Source: Gordionus sp. m RMFG-2023 (lineage: Eukaryota; Nematomorpha; Gordioida; Chordodea; Parachordodidae). Taken from it: a stretch of DNA of 64,000 bases. Made by a program: the position numbers and the translations under genes. The stretch spans positions 9,364,846 through 9,428,845 of the forward strand of contig NC_088779.1 in NCBI RefSeq assembly GCF_954871325.1, given 5' to 3'. Shown in pieces: positions 1 to 11,542 of the stretch (within the stretch, counting starts at the first letter, position 1; each line of letters starts with the position of its first letter). Below the pieces are notes generated by a model. The model made no database searches and was not told the origin of the DNA. It saw only the letters and a list, made by a program, of their open reading frames with translations.

Positions 1-395
1 AAATGAACGGTTTCAATTTAGAAATAAAATAAAACATAAACGATATCACCCTAGAGAGGAGTGGGTGCTTAGGAGATTGGACGGCTGATTTTGGGAGAAA
101 TCTGCTGACGAAGATAAATTTTATTTTTACTTATTTTAATAAAAAAGTTTTTTGGGATAAGAAACTATACCTTTCAAGTTACTTATTAGAGTGCTGTAAG
201 TGGTAGTTTTATATTATTGTACGAAGAAAGAAAGTAGTTATAAAATACTACCACCGATTTTACTATTCCCCAGATAATAGGTATAAAATGCTATAAAAAA
301 CAAAATTAAGATTGGAAATCTATCAATAAAATGTATTAATATAATATTTATCATCATTTTTTTAAAAAATTAATAATTGTTTTTTCAAAATTTTG

Positions 396-548
396 CTATT
401 GTATTGCAGCAATTAATGTCAAAAACTTTCTAACAGAGTCACCGTCCCTTGTCATGACTACTTTATACAGGAGGTAAATTTCCCACATGCTGAATAGCTC
501 GGGCAGATCTAAATTAACCGATATAATAAACGAGTTATAAGGTAATAG
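396..548 (-). CDS. candidate 3'-terminal exon, unknown protein
   Basis: On the minus strand an open frame of 50 codons runs from an AG acceptor context (after TTTGCAAG at 549-556) to a TAG stop at 396-398. It reads LLPYNSF... then DLPELFSMWEIYLLYK and ends FLTLIAAIQ. The amino-acid mix (W, P, D, G, R, internal M) and higher G+C differ from the surrounding AT-rich noise, so this looks like a real last exon or an old coding relic. A possible upstream exon lies at about 700-850 on the same strand, with a donor-like GTAAAT and an acceptor-like CTTTGCAG, but I could not join the two convincingly. I do not recognise a family. Confidence 0.3.
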   Translation of the reverse strand, partial: LLPYNSFIISVNLDLPELFSMWEIYLLYKVVMTRDGDSVRKFLTLIAAIQ

Positions 549-1005
549 CTTGCAAATTCAAACTAGAATATATGACTCTTCTTTATGTTAATGATGCATC
601 GATCAAAATTGGAAATTTTTCTTTGAAAAACTTAATTTTCAAAAATTTGAAACAAAGGATTATAAATTTCTAGAAGAACATCTTAAAATTCTAGTTCTAA
701 TTTCTATTTCCTTGGCAAACTGCAAAGACAAAATGAGGTGTTGTGGACTTGCCTCTTATTTTATTTACGATAAACGCGTCTTTGAATGGCTTACAAAAGA
801 AATTCGAATTCTGAATTTGATTCAGTCTTTTCAACCTCAATATTGCCCCCATATTAAAATAAAATAGGTCAAAAAAACCGCGCATAAAAAATAAAATACA
901 GTAAATTATGTATAAAAAAAATTAAACCAATCAAACATAGATATAATGATTAGAAGTTAAGGAGTCATCAAAAATGTATAGTTATAATCCTTGAGAAAAA
1001 AATAA

Positions 1006-1389
1006 ATGGCTAATAATGAGAGAGAAAAATTTACAAAATCAATATTTGTTCATGTAGTGCTCAAAGTTAAAACGCGAATTCCACCCCTAAATCTAAAACT
1101 CAATCATGATCGGCAGAAAGATGATGACTATTATTTAAAGAGATCAGTTACTTTACCGAAATCAAATGCTAATCAAAGAAGAAATCAGATAGAACTGGAA
1201 ATTTTACAATATTTAAGGGATCCTTTATATGAGATGTATATTATTTTCTTTATGCATCCAGCACTCATAAGCGTAACCAAAGGGTGGAAAACTTCCTATC
1301 CCATCAGAAATTTGTGTGTCTCGGTAAATATAATTTTAATAAATAAAAGCTTCTCCCCTAACACTCGTGTATACAATATATCACTATAA
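1006..1389 (+). pseudogene. 127-codon open frame, possible hAT transposase tail
   Basis: An ATG-started open frame of 127 codons. The middle part (RRNQIELEILQYLRDPL) resembles the acidic 'E..YL...PL' stretch near the hAT dimerisation domain, but the match is weak. From about 1266 the frame runs into the left end of a MITE (CATAAGCGTAACC), so its last 40 or so residues are not protein-derived. It could equally be chance. No splice sites or conserved motif fix it as a host gene. Confidence 0.2.
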
Positions 1390-1489
1390 ACAATAATTTA
1401 AAAGAAAAATAAGTAAAAGTTAATATTTTTTTAAAAATTGAAAACCTAAAATTATTATATAAAAATATAACATAGTCCAAGGTCTACAA

Positions 1490-1944
1490 TGTCACAACGA
1501 CAAGATTGTCATTGTGCATCAAAACCTAAATATAAAAATAGAAAACAAATATATATATATAAAAGGAAATTAATAATAATTAGGAATCACGAAATCATAA
1601 AATCAACTTTAATTCTTTATTCAAAATTATAATAGTAAACATCATAAAAAATAAAATAAAATAAAATTAAAAAATTAAAAGTAAATTTTAGTTAAAATAA
1701 TAATCCCTTTTTCGCATCATAATTTCTCCATTATATATCCTTTTTCTTTAATCAACATTTACATAGTCTCACTAGCGAAGAATAAAAAGTTCTACATCCC
1801 ACTTGTTAAAACTGTTAAAGTATGAAAAAATCTACAAATCTCACGCGTTTTTTTCTCATTTACATAGACGGGGATATTTTAATAAAACATTATTTTTGTT
1901 TACGATTTGCATAATGCATTTTTTTGTAAAGTAAAACTGCAACA
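1490..1944 (-). repeat. LTR (3' LTR in element orientation)
   Basis: A 455-bp repeat from TGTCACAACG to CTGCAACA. It is nearly identical to 3818-4273 and is flanked on the left by the TACAA target duplication. Confidence 0.88.
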
Positions 1945-3817
1945 CCCTTCCACTTAAGTTAGACCCACCAATCTGCGAATAATCAATCTTCTTTCGATCT
2001 CGACTTATTCTTCTTAATTTTTGCTGTCTTCTAAGTTCTAACGAAGGCTTTGTCGCTTGAAATTTTTGAATTCTATCTGTCGCTTGTCACCCTGTGAAAC
2101 GATCAGCTTTTTATCGCTGTAAGCCACTGACGAACTTGATACACGCCTGTTTTCACTATCCACGATTGATAACGATTATCGATGACATCCAGTTTCCTTT
2201 CCTCTCTTGTTTTTTGCTAGTCTGTCTTAATCTTTTTTACAATTTATCGTAGCTTTCTTATCAAGACTAAAGTCTCGGAATAATTGGCTATTATTGGTCA
2301 GCGATTAACGATTGCAGCATAACGTCTTGACCCTCTTTTCTATCAATTTGCTTGTTTTCCCCCTTTCTCTTGTAATTGATTGGTTGTTGCCTCTAATTCT
2401 TGTAATCGTATCTATCTTTCAGACTTTCGGGTCTTCTACGACAGTTTGTCCTTGCTGAGATATCGGGTTTTCACATCTAATCTACTTCTACCTAAAATAA
2501 TCTATTTACATATCTACATTTATCTCTTCTAAACTAATTCTGCTTTTAATAAATGGCGTAAATTATACTAAATCTTAAATTTTATAATACGTAGCAAAAT
2601 ATAATAAATTATATAAATATATCACATTCTATCACCCCTCTCCCCTTAATGAAGCCTAGACCCATATTTTCATTGAAAAATTTACTTGTATTTAGCTATT
2701 GATCTCATCTTCTTTTCAGCCATGTCTAAATTTATATCTAAAAATACTATTCTAAACTATATATCAAAACCTTCTTTTCTTTTAAACTCATCATTGTGTA
2801 TTTATTTCTCATGTACTCTTGACACTAGTCTTAAAAAACTGCTGAAATATATAAATCTCTTTTCATACATACGTTGTTGAGAAATCAATGACATCTAATC
2901 ATATAAGTTTTCATACTTACGTTTATGAACAACCTCTTAACTCTAATCACTATGGTTTTCACCCCACGTCTTTGAAGAACTTATGAAATCTAATCATTAT
3001 AATTTTTCGCACAACCGTTGTTGAAAACTGATATGTATATTTCTAAAGCATGTTTTTCTTTCTGTTATTATTACAATAATGTTGCATAATTCGTCTCAAA
3101 TCTTATTTATGATTCAAAAAAATAAAAATCCGATCTCAAATTGAGCTCGATTGCGGCATAAATTTTCTAATGACGAAAAGCCGATTCTCTCTATGAAGAT
3201 TTTTTGGTTAATCTACAACCTAATATACTAATTCACATTAATCCTTGAGGCTGTTTTATCTCTCGCAGCCCTTAAAATAAAAGTTAAACGTAAATCTTCA
3301 ATAAGAATTTAATCAACTATTTCCTAACAATAAAGTTATATTCTAATCTTATTCACCGAATTTTTTAATTATTATATCTCAGCAACCTATTAGTTAAATA
3401 TTAACTTTCGCAATTTATGTTTCTATTTCTTTGTCAAAGTTATTTCTAGTGATCACTTGATAATAATTCTAAAATCTAAAATATCATAGTCTTTATTAGT
3501 TTCAAAATTCCATTGGTTTTTAGTTTACCAGTAACTTCTAAATATAAAATTCCTAATTATCACCTTTAAATAACTAAACACAATTATCTCTATCTACTAT
3601 GAATGTTACCTTTGTCTTTAATTTTAGATTTTATATTCCTACATAAACATAATCTTAACAACATAATTTTTCCTTTTCATCTTTATTTACATATTTTTCT
3701 TACGTTCTTCTGGAATTTTTTTTTTTGTATTAGAATACAGTTTGACACATCTCCTTGTTGTCCCGGTCACAGACTGAAGGTTATTAAGGGCCGGTCTCCT
3801 CCGCTCTTCGGCACCAC

Positions 3818-4273
3818 TGTCACAACGACAAGATTGTCATTGTGCATCAAAACCTAAATATAAAAATAGAAAACAAATATATATATATAAAAGGAAATTA
3901 ATAATAATTAGGAATCACGAAATCATAAAATCAACTTTAATTCTTTATTCAAAATTATAATAGTAAACATCATAAAAAAATAAAATAAAATAAAATTAAA
4001 AAATTAAAAGTAAATTTTAGTTAAAATAATAATCCCTTTTTCGCATCATAATTTCTCCATTATATATCCTTTTTCTTTAATCAACATTTACATAGTCTCA
4101 CTAGCGAAGAATAAAAAGTTCTACATCCCACTTGTTAAAACTGTTAAAGTATGAAAAAATCTACAAATCTCACGCGTTTTTTTCTCATTTACATAGACGG
4201 GGATATTTTAATAAAACATTATTTTTGTTTACGATTTGCATAATGCATTTTTTTGTAAAGTAAAACTGCAACA
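3818..4273 (-). repeat. LTR (5' LTR in element orientation)
   Basis: The second long terminal repeat, 456 bp, with the same TG...CA ends. It is followed by TACAA. The putative primer-binding site lies next to it at about 3800-3816, read on the minus strand. Confidence 0.88.
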
Positions 4274-4373
4274 TACAATAAGTGGACCTGAGACCTCCAA
4301 TAAAAGTTATGGTGTAAGACCTCACGTAATAGTGTTTTCCATTCTCCATAGGAAAATTCTGGATACGTCTATG

Positions 4374-6820
4374 GACTTATTATTACTAAATATTTTTTTT
4401 TAATTTTTCACCTTTTCGGGTGGATTTCTTTTTTTTATATTATTCATACAATCAACCAATTTATTCAATTTATATTTTTAAATTCTTAACTTGACGTTTT
4501 CCGGTGCAAGTGGATGCTACAAATGCAAATAAGAAAATATCAAGATCAAGAATTTGATATCGAACTTTACCAGCCATATTAAAAGAACTAGAATATTAAA
4601 ATTCAACATCTTATTTCACCAGAAGTTAAATAGTATATATATATATTAAATTTTGTTTATTTGGGATAAATCAAAATTCATTTGATAGAACATTCTCAAT
4701 ATCAATATTCAATAGTAATCATTTTAAACTTACACTAAGGAATTTAAACTTAAAATCCACACCGACCCTTAAGGTAATTAAATTATATTGAGTTCTCGGG
4801 CATGGACTTTTATTTTGACCAACTCTTCTCTTCTTAGCCTATGGTCGTTTAAATAACAGTTCTTGGACTGTTGTACGTACAATTACAAGCGGCTTGCCCG
4901 CAAACGTGTAGAGGGCTCCGCATTTTTAATTTTTCATTCAATTTATAATCTGGTTAGGTAGAAATGAGGAATACCTACCGTAGCTCTGTTGAACCTTCAC
5001 CGATAAAGGGCATAAGCGCTATAAATCACGTGTATATATTTTATGATATTTTCTTTAACTTTGTGGGTATTGATTGGGGGTTCTTCCTATCTTTCGTTTA
5101 CCCATCACCTCTCGATTCTTAACATTGTTTCCTATAATTATTATAATATTTAATAATAATTAAATATCTTAAATATCTTAAATAATTATTTATATGATCT
5201 CAAATACCTAGGGTTATCAATTCTTTGATTTTTTTTTTTACAATTTATATTTTTTAAGAGAAAAAAATTGAATAAAAGCATATATTTCAAATGTAATCCA
5301 AATTTTTTTACAAACCTTTGTAATCCGAACGAAATCATTTCTAAATTATTTTTTGATAAATTATATTTGTTTTTGTAGATGGTGTGGTCTTACATATAAA
5401 ATGTTTTATTTGCCCGTGCCTGTTTACATTACTGCTATTTATCATATATCGAGCGCTCCTATGTAAAGTTTGTGTAGTCTATATTTGGATAGAGAAAAGA
5501 GCCCATCTTTCAGAAATAATTATGAAAATAGTTTATTATTAATTAATAAAGTCAAGTAAAAATTCACTAAACCCAAATTTTAATGAGAATATTGTACTTT
5601 TTTTCTTGATTTTTTTAAAATCATATTTCACTCATAAAGGTTTAAAAAGCAAAATTATTCTGCATACTAAAAGGTTCATATTAAAATTAATTTATAAAAT
5701 AGACTAAAATGTTAACTTTTGAAATGTAACTAAATTTACTTTTGAAATGTAACGAACAAGTTTCTTTTGAAAATAAATGTAACTAGTAACTGTAAGTAGT
5801 TACTAAAGCAACTTTTAACAATATAAGAGTATAATAAATATTGTTTTTTATTTTATTATAAATTTGTTATTTATGAATTAATGATTTAAATTTTATTCAT
5901 TTTAAGGCGTATCATAGGTAAGATGGGTAAAATTCAGCAGAATTTTTGAGGTAAATAAAAATTATTATTTTTAGAGCTATTATTTTATTTATTTTTTAAA
6001 ATAAATTTTGAATAAAGGAGCAAAAAGAATAATAAATTGTATCGTAAAATAAAATCCTCACATTATTTAGAAAAGCATGAATGATGATAAAAATTTTGCC
6101 TATTTATGCACTAATTGTATGATATGAAAGTTTATTTTTAGAATAGCGTGGTTGAGAGAATTTGTTATCTTAATGAATTGAGATAATATAAAATATAACC
6201 TGATATATTATAATACAATAGTTAAGAAAACAACAACAAAAATCATGTATTATTTTTGATATACAAATAACCTTTTCCCCCCATCGCATGATAGATAAGA
6301 GATCAGCAATGGGTGGGTTAAAAAAATGAAATATTGGGGATGGGTGAGAAAATTAAAGATATTTTTATAAAATAAGGCCTGGATAGGGAGGGAGAGAGGT
6401 TTGGTAGATTTAAACTATTTTTTTTAAGAGTAATAAAGTATTAAAATAAAACTAGGATTAAAGGACAAGACAATTAGTGAATTTTTTTTAAATTTTCTTT
6501 TTCAATTAAAAACATAGGCAATATAAAATTCAGGTTCGGGCATTGGTTTCAGAATAGAGGGGGGGGGGGGTGAGAAGCTTCAGTCCTGAAATAAACATAG
6601 CATCCCTAGAAAAATTTATCGTTGATTTATAAGCATTGATTAAACAAAACATTGCATTAACCTTTTTGAGCGTTATCTTTTATAAAGAACCTCATAATTA
6701 AATTAGCTTTTAAGCACCCCGTAAATTTAAAAAAAAAAAATGTCAGGGGTTCGAGACTTAGAATAAATAAAAATTCCGACTGGGCACGTGTAAATTTAAT
6801 GGGGTAGGATCAATCTTAAA
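4374..6820. other. AT-rich intergenic stretch without a supported gene
   Basis: I see no exon with matching splice sites or recognisable protein here. A less AT-rich patch at about 4740-5060 (ACCGACCC..., GGCTTGCCCGC...) is neither coding nor a known structural RNA to my eye. A 12-base G run lies at 6559-6570 and may mark the end of another degraded transposon. Confidence 0.5.
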
Positions 6821-7279
6821 CAGGTGCGTACGCAGGAATTTGGTCTGGGGGGGGGGGGGGTATAATAAATTTTTTTAAGAAATATTATACATAAATTTAT
6901 TAAGAATAATAACTTTTCTAATACAAAATTATGTGAATTAGAAAAAAATTATATATATACCGACATTGAAAAACTATAAAATAAATGTGAATTATAAAAT
7001 AAAAATATAACCACCATATGAATCACTTAAATGACCAAGATTTTAAATTTAGATATTTTAGCCTTAAAAATTTATATATAAAGTATAAAAAATTTAAATG
7101 TTGGAAATATCACAAAATGTTTCTTAGGAATAATTGTATTTTGTATATTTTGAGCTAATTTTTCAATTATCTCATCCTTGCTTGGCATTCAATGCCTATG
7201 AATATTCAAAAGATCCAAACCATTTAATGAATTTTCAGAAGTTGTACTTCATTTCATAGGTATGTTTTTCGGAGACTTG

Positions 7280-7570
7280 CAGGCCCGGCCTCCAGGCCGG
7301 ACCGTATCTCAATTTTTTTAAAATACACTCGGGCCGGGCCCAAATTTTTTTTAAAAAAACACCCGGGCTGGGCCTGAAATTTTTTTTAAAAAAATATCCA
7401 AGCCGGGCTGTATATTTTAAAACCAAATATTTGAAATCGCCATTATTAGCTATAAAAATCAAAAGTAAATATAATTTATTTTAAAAAAATTCGGGCCGAA
7501 TTTGAAAATATAAAAAATTTAAAAAAAAATCCGGGCCGTATCCTGCAATTGGTATCTCTGCAGGGCTCTT
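7280..7570. repeat. nested GC-box repeat block (GGGCC motif)
   Basis: Within the hAT element, short GC boxes built on GGGCC/CGGGC recur about every 45-60 bp, separated by runs of A and T: near 7281, 7330, 7365, 7402, 7492 and 7532. One strand reads GGGCCGGGCCC, then GGGCTGGGCC, then GCCGGGCTG. The block is flanked by TTGCAGG-type sequence on both sides, so it may be a small inserted element or a diverged minisatellite. A 75-codon minus frame across it (7235-7462) is a by-product of the repeat. Confidence 0.55.
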
Positions 7571-7738
7571 TTATTCTTCTTAAAAAAGAGGATGTTCTCT
7601 CATTAGTTTACTAATGGGAAGAGTTGCTAATATTTATATAACCATTTTAATACATTGGGAATATAATATAAAATGTGTTTGAAATAATGCAAAGCATCCA
7701 TAGCATTTTTTGGGATTGTATCAACCATAGTCATTCAG

Positions 7739-7990
7739 CTAATAAGGCATCATAAGATACTTTAACATCTTCATGATAAAAATTAAACAAATATTTATTT
7801 TTTTTCTATCACCATCTGAAAAAGGTTGGGAAGGTTTTTGTGGAAGTAATATCTGCAGATTGGTAAGTGCTGAATGATGAATTAAAAACCATTCATTTAT
7901 TTGGGTTATAAATGTATCTAAGAGAGGGGACATTGATCCTTTATTAATGTTTTGACGATGAGCTTGTTTGCTGCAAGTCGAGGGGGACAA
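7739..7990 (-). pseudogene. hAT transposase fragment
   Basis: An 83-codon frame in the hAT element. It carries a Cys-Ser-Lys-Gln-Ala-His-Arg-Gln-Asn signature followed by an amphipathic 'SMSPLLDTFITQINEWF' segment, as in the central part of DUF4371-type hAT transposases. The frame is short compared with a full transposase (usually 600 or more residues), and surrounding frames carry stops. It is a dead copy. Confidence 0.55.
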
Positions 7991-8691
7991 ATATTAAACA
8001 CATATAGCTCTGCTTTTGACTCGACAATAACATTTAAAATATGAATCAACATTAGCTCTAATTTCCTTGAGTTCTAATAAAATGCTCTGCGCTATTCCAT
8101 CTCCTTAATCAAGTCAATGTCATATTTTTGAAAAGTATTACATAAAATAGTTGTATAATTAAATAAGACATTCTAATGAGAAAAAAAATTTGGAATAAGT
8201 ATTGAATCCAATAATTTTATAGCTTCTGAGGAAATATTTCTTTCAAGCCATTGTAATATTTCAGTAATAGCATTAATAATCGGCTCTTCTAAAAGCTGTT
8301 ACTGCTTGATGGCGGAAGATCTCGTTGGACAAGCTTGCAATTTCTTTCTCCTTGTTGGACCAAGGAGTTTCAGGGATAATTATTATTTGACTAGAGATTT
8401 AGATAAATATTATGCCACTAGAATTTGAAAGTAATAGGTAAATATTACGCCAAGGAAAATTTGAAATCGAAATTAATTGATAAAATTAAGTAGATCAATG
8501 TGAAAAATAAATGTAATTAAATATTAAATATATATGTGAGATAGGAATAAATATTAACAGATATATAAATTAATATTAACAATAATATTTTTAAAAAATA
8601 TAATCCGGCATCTGCATTTTTTGGCTTTTGGGGGGGGGGGGGGGGATTTGTTCCCCTGTCTCTCCCCGCTGCGTACGCGCCTGATCCTAAA

Positions 8692-10061
8692 ATATTTTAA
8701 AAATTGAGCTTACAAATAAAAATTGGATTTGAAGAGCTATTACCGCGAACTAAAAGAAGGGTTAAATAAAAAAAAAATTCAAAGATCGAAAAAATTTTAG
8801 AAATTTTTTTTAGAATGTTAACGCTAATTTTTGATCATATTTTGAAATTATTCTTATAAAAAAAATATGTGTATGATCTACAAAGATTTTGGTTCATATT
8901 TTTAAGGAGCAAAAATTTGCTCAATTTTTCATTAAAGATTTTTTGTTAAAAACATTAAAAAACTGTTAAGAAGTAATATTATAAAGAAAAATAATTATCC
9001 ATTTCCGCAATTTTTTTGTTTTTTAAAAATGAATTTATATTTATTTATCAATTTATACCTTAAATTAAGGTTAGAGGCGGATACTATTATAAAAATTTTT
9101 AATTATATTAATAAAATCTAGCTAAAATTTTTATTTCAAATATTTTTTTAAATTATTCAATTTATTAAATATAAAAAATTTATTATTGGTATTAGAATAA
9201 AACGAATAATTTCTATTTGTTTCAAATTTTCAAAAAGAATAAAATATTCTAAGTCATTTTAAAAAGCCCGAATGCGAGGTATGATGTAATAACTTTATTA
9301 GATTTATAAAGTGGGGCTTGACCTGTGCGCCGCCGCACCACGCTTCCGCTTAAAAAGTTTTAGCAGTTTCATAGATAAAACTCAGCGGAAATGTAACAGA
9401 AAACAGTTTCTAGTCGAAATCCTTTGTAAAATTTCCATGGACCGGTTCTAACAAAAATGCAAGCTTGCTTAAAATGATGTCTGATTCATTTCAAAGGGTT
9501 TATTCTAGATTTTTTTAGTTTGCTTTAACAGAGCTTGGAAAATGAGCTAAACTCTCAGAACTGCGCCAAATTGTATCCGAAGCCCACTTCTAAAAATTTT
9601 AATTGCCGGAATCATTGTATAAATATATTCAATCGGTACCTATTTTTTGTTCAAATTCTAAGCTCTGTGGAAAGCTTATAATTGTCACTTTTATAACCTC
9701 CATTATTTATCAAAACAGTTGTTTCAAATTTTAATTTCCTATACTTTAAATGGGGAAAAACTTGTATATAAAAGAAAAATGATATTATTCAAAAATTTTG
9801 TACATTTAATCCTACAAGTTGATAAGAAAAATTGTGTCATATATGTACCTATGGGATAGATAATATAAAATTGAAGCGGGAAATGTCCAACTTAATTTTT
9901 AAAATATATCTTGATCTACTATATATTTTAAAAAATCAATGTATAGATTCTGTTTTATAACGACTTTCAATTTTTTGCCTATGTTTTTCTTAAAATTTTT
10001 TATAGATATAGTTAAAATTATAAATATCATAAAGGGATATGTAATCTTTCAATATCTACTT
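8692..10061. other. gene-free spacer
   Basis: AT-rich sequence between the hAT element and an inverted-repeat element. A small GC hairpin (GTGCG CCGC CGCAC, about 9327-9340) stands out. I see no coding frame or tRNA. Confidence 0.45.
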
Positions 10062-10329
10062 GAAAGCGATTTTTAAATTCAAAAAAACCTGATTTCGGGA
10101 AAGCTCTAACATTTATAGAGTTCCCGCACTAATTTGAGACAATTTAGACAAATTTCTGTGTATTTTTATATTTATATGAAAAATCAATAAAGTATTTTAT
10201 ATAAAGTTAAGCTCAAGAGAGGTGCAAAGTTAAAGGCAAACTTGTATCAAATTCCCAGTGTGGTTATTTCTATATTGCTAATACATTTCGGTTAAATCAG
10301 AATTTTAAAATTTAAAAATCGCCTTTAGA
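10062..10329. mobile_element. fold-back MITE (family C)
   Basis: Inverted-repeat arms: GCGATTTTTAAATT near 10066 pairs with AAATTTAAAAATCGC near 10307-10321, followed inward by CTGATTT..GGGAAA and its counterpart. Related arms occur at 18249-18548 and 54126-54449. It lies downstream of the DHX34 stop codon. The arms have diverged, so this is an old copy, and no target duplication is clear. Confidence 0.5.
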
Positions 10330-10943
10330 CCCGTTATAGTCGATAAATTTTGATAGTTCCCTTTTATTTTTTAAAAAATTTCTCCTTGGAGGGAAAATCA
10401 AACTTAAATATTATTTTTGTCATAATTAAAAAAAAACTAAATTAATTATGACATTTAATAATTTCCACAAATTTCGATCAGATATTTTCAAATTAAAAAA
10501 TAAAGATATTGAAAACTTTTCATAAATTTGCAATAATGCTTTAAATGCAATTTTTTTTAAACGTTATTATGATAAGATATTTAAAATAAATGACATGTAG
10601 GAATATTTGACTAGAGTCAAAAGAGAGAAAACCTTAATAGTGGCCAAATTAGATAGATATGCCCTTAGATTTAATCAATTTACATCTTTTCTTTTTATTT
10701 ACTTTCTTAAATATTACAATTATTTAGACAAAATTGAGATTTACATTTTCAAAAAAAAAAATTAATATATTATTTCAAATTCAAAACACGTTTGCTAAAT
10801 TTAAATGATTATAATCAGCGAAATACAAAAAATTATTATATTACATATTATAACATCATTTTAATTTTTCCGTATCCAAATTTTAAATAAACGTTTTTTA
10901 GAAAACTTGTCCAACATTACAAGAAATTTTCTTATAAATATGA

Positions 10944-11542
10944 TCAAGACGGATGCGTTTTTTTGTGTCGCAAGATATCGATTTTGGTAAAATTTGTAAA
11001 ATTCTTTCCACAGGCTTCGCAGTAAAATATATTTTCATTTTTAACACCTTTACCTAAATCTTTTAGACTAAACTCATTGAAATTATCGTATGTAAGCTTA
11101 GAGTCCAACTTAACCAAGGCCAACTTAATGTTGCACCCGATTAGATGTTCCATGTAAACCTTTAAGATGTGTGAATTTATACATTGATTATTCTCGCCTT
11201 TAAATTCGTGACATTTATCGCAGTTAAAGGGTTGCGTAATGGAGTTGATTTCTTCGCTATCGAGGGATATTTGGAAGTAAGGGAAAGTATGTTCGAGAGA
11301 TGTCGGATTTTCTAACAAAGCAGTGACACAATTTTGTAAATCGCCGACGTCTCTGCTCTGCGTACGAATATGAGTAGTCGTTGGAATTAACGATACATTT
11401 TCTGGGCGAAATGAGTGACCTCCCACCTTTTTAACGGTATAAGCCATGTCGGTAAAATTTGAAAGGTTGGAATTGATCATATTATGTAGGACCCGAACGT
11501 TTATGTCATTTGATGCAACTTTTTGACCCATGGTACTTTTCT
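10944..11542 (-). CDS. DHX34: DHX34 last exon (C-terminal domain)
   Basis: The last 199 codons of the gene, stop included. The acceptor CGACCGCAG precedes 11542 in phase 1. It encodes a CDKC...HLIGC pair of the kind found in the family's penultimate finger, then [11 protein letters not shown]...ILRHKKTH and stop. This exon is 1.8 kb from the previous one. An in-frame ATG inside it does not mark a separate gene. Confidence 0.88.

Larger units (their letters stand above)
1490..4273 (-). mobile_element. short LTR retrotransposon-like element, apparently non-autonomous
   Basis: Two direct repeats of about 455 bp bound a 1.87-kb interior. Each repeat starts TGTCACAACG and ends CTGCAACA, the TG...CA ends expected of LTRs. 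TACAA directly precedes the left repeat (1485-1489) and directly follows the right one (4274-4278), a 5-bp target duplication. On the minus strand the base after the 5' LTR is followed by TGGTGCCGAAGAGC, a plausible tRNA primer-binding site, and a purine-rich GTGGAAGGG precedes the 3' LTR, so the element points leftward. The repeats are nearly identical, which implies a recent insertion. I see no gag or pol in the interior, so it resembles TRIM/LARD-type elements that depend on others. Confidence 0.85.
1266..4373. mobile_element. hAT-like MITE (family B), split by an LTR element
   Basis: The flanks 1266-1489 and 4274-4373 form one small inverted-repeat element when the LTR insertion is set aside. 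The left end CATAAGCGTAACC matches the reverse complement of the right end (GGATACGTCTATG). The interior shares CTATAAACAA and AAGAAAAATAAGTAAA with copies at 31251-31556 (inverted) and 32570-32861. The MITE was therefore present before the LTR element landed in it. No transposase is encoded. Assignment to hAT rests on the GCGTA-type end and is tentative. Confidence 0.55.
6821..8683 (-). mobile_element. decayed hAT transposon with 8-bp target duplication
   Basis: The left end CAGGTGCGTACGCAGG (6821) and right end GCTGCGTACGCGCCTG (to 8683) are inverted repeats of the CAG...CTG type used by hAT elements. The flanks are ATCTTAAA (6813-6820) and ATCCTAAA (8684-8691), an 8-bp duplication with one mismatch, diagnostic of hAT. 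Poly-G runs sit just inside each end. The minus-strand frame 7739-7990 reads PSTCSKQAHRQNINKGS and then SPLLDTFITQINEWF. That resembles the 'CSRQTHRAN ... PLLDHLISEL' block of hAT transposases of the ZMYM/DUF4371 type. Much of the transposase is missing or scrambled, and a GC-rich repeat is nested at 7280-7570. Confidence 0.8.

Noticed and set aside
697-885. 62-codon minus-strand frame
   Set aside because: The open frame reads through a likely intron (donor GTAAAT, acceptor CTTTGCAG), so the frame as given is not a protein. Real exons may exist here but could not be joined.
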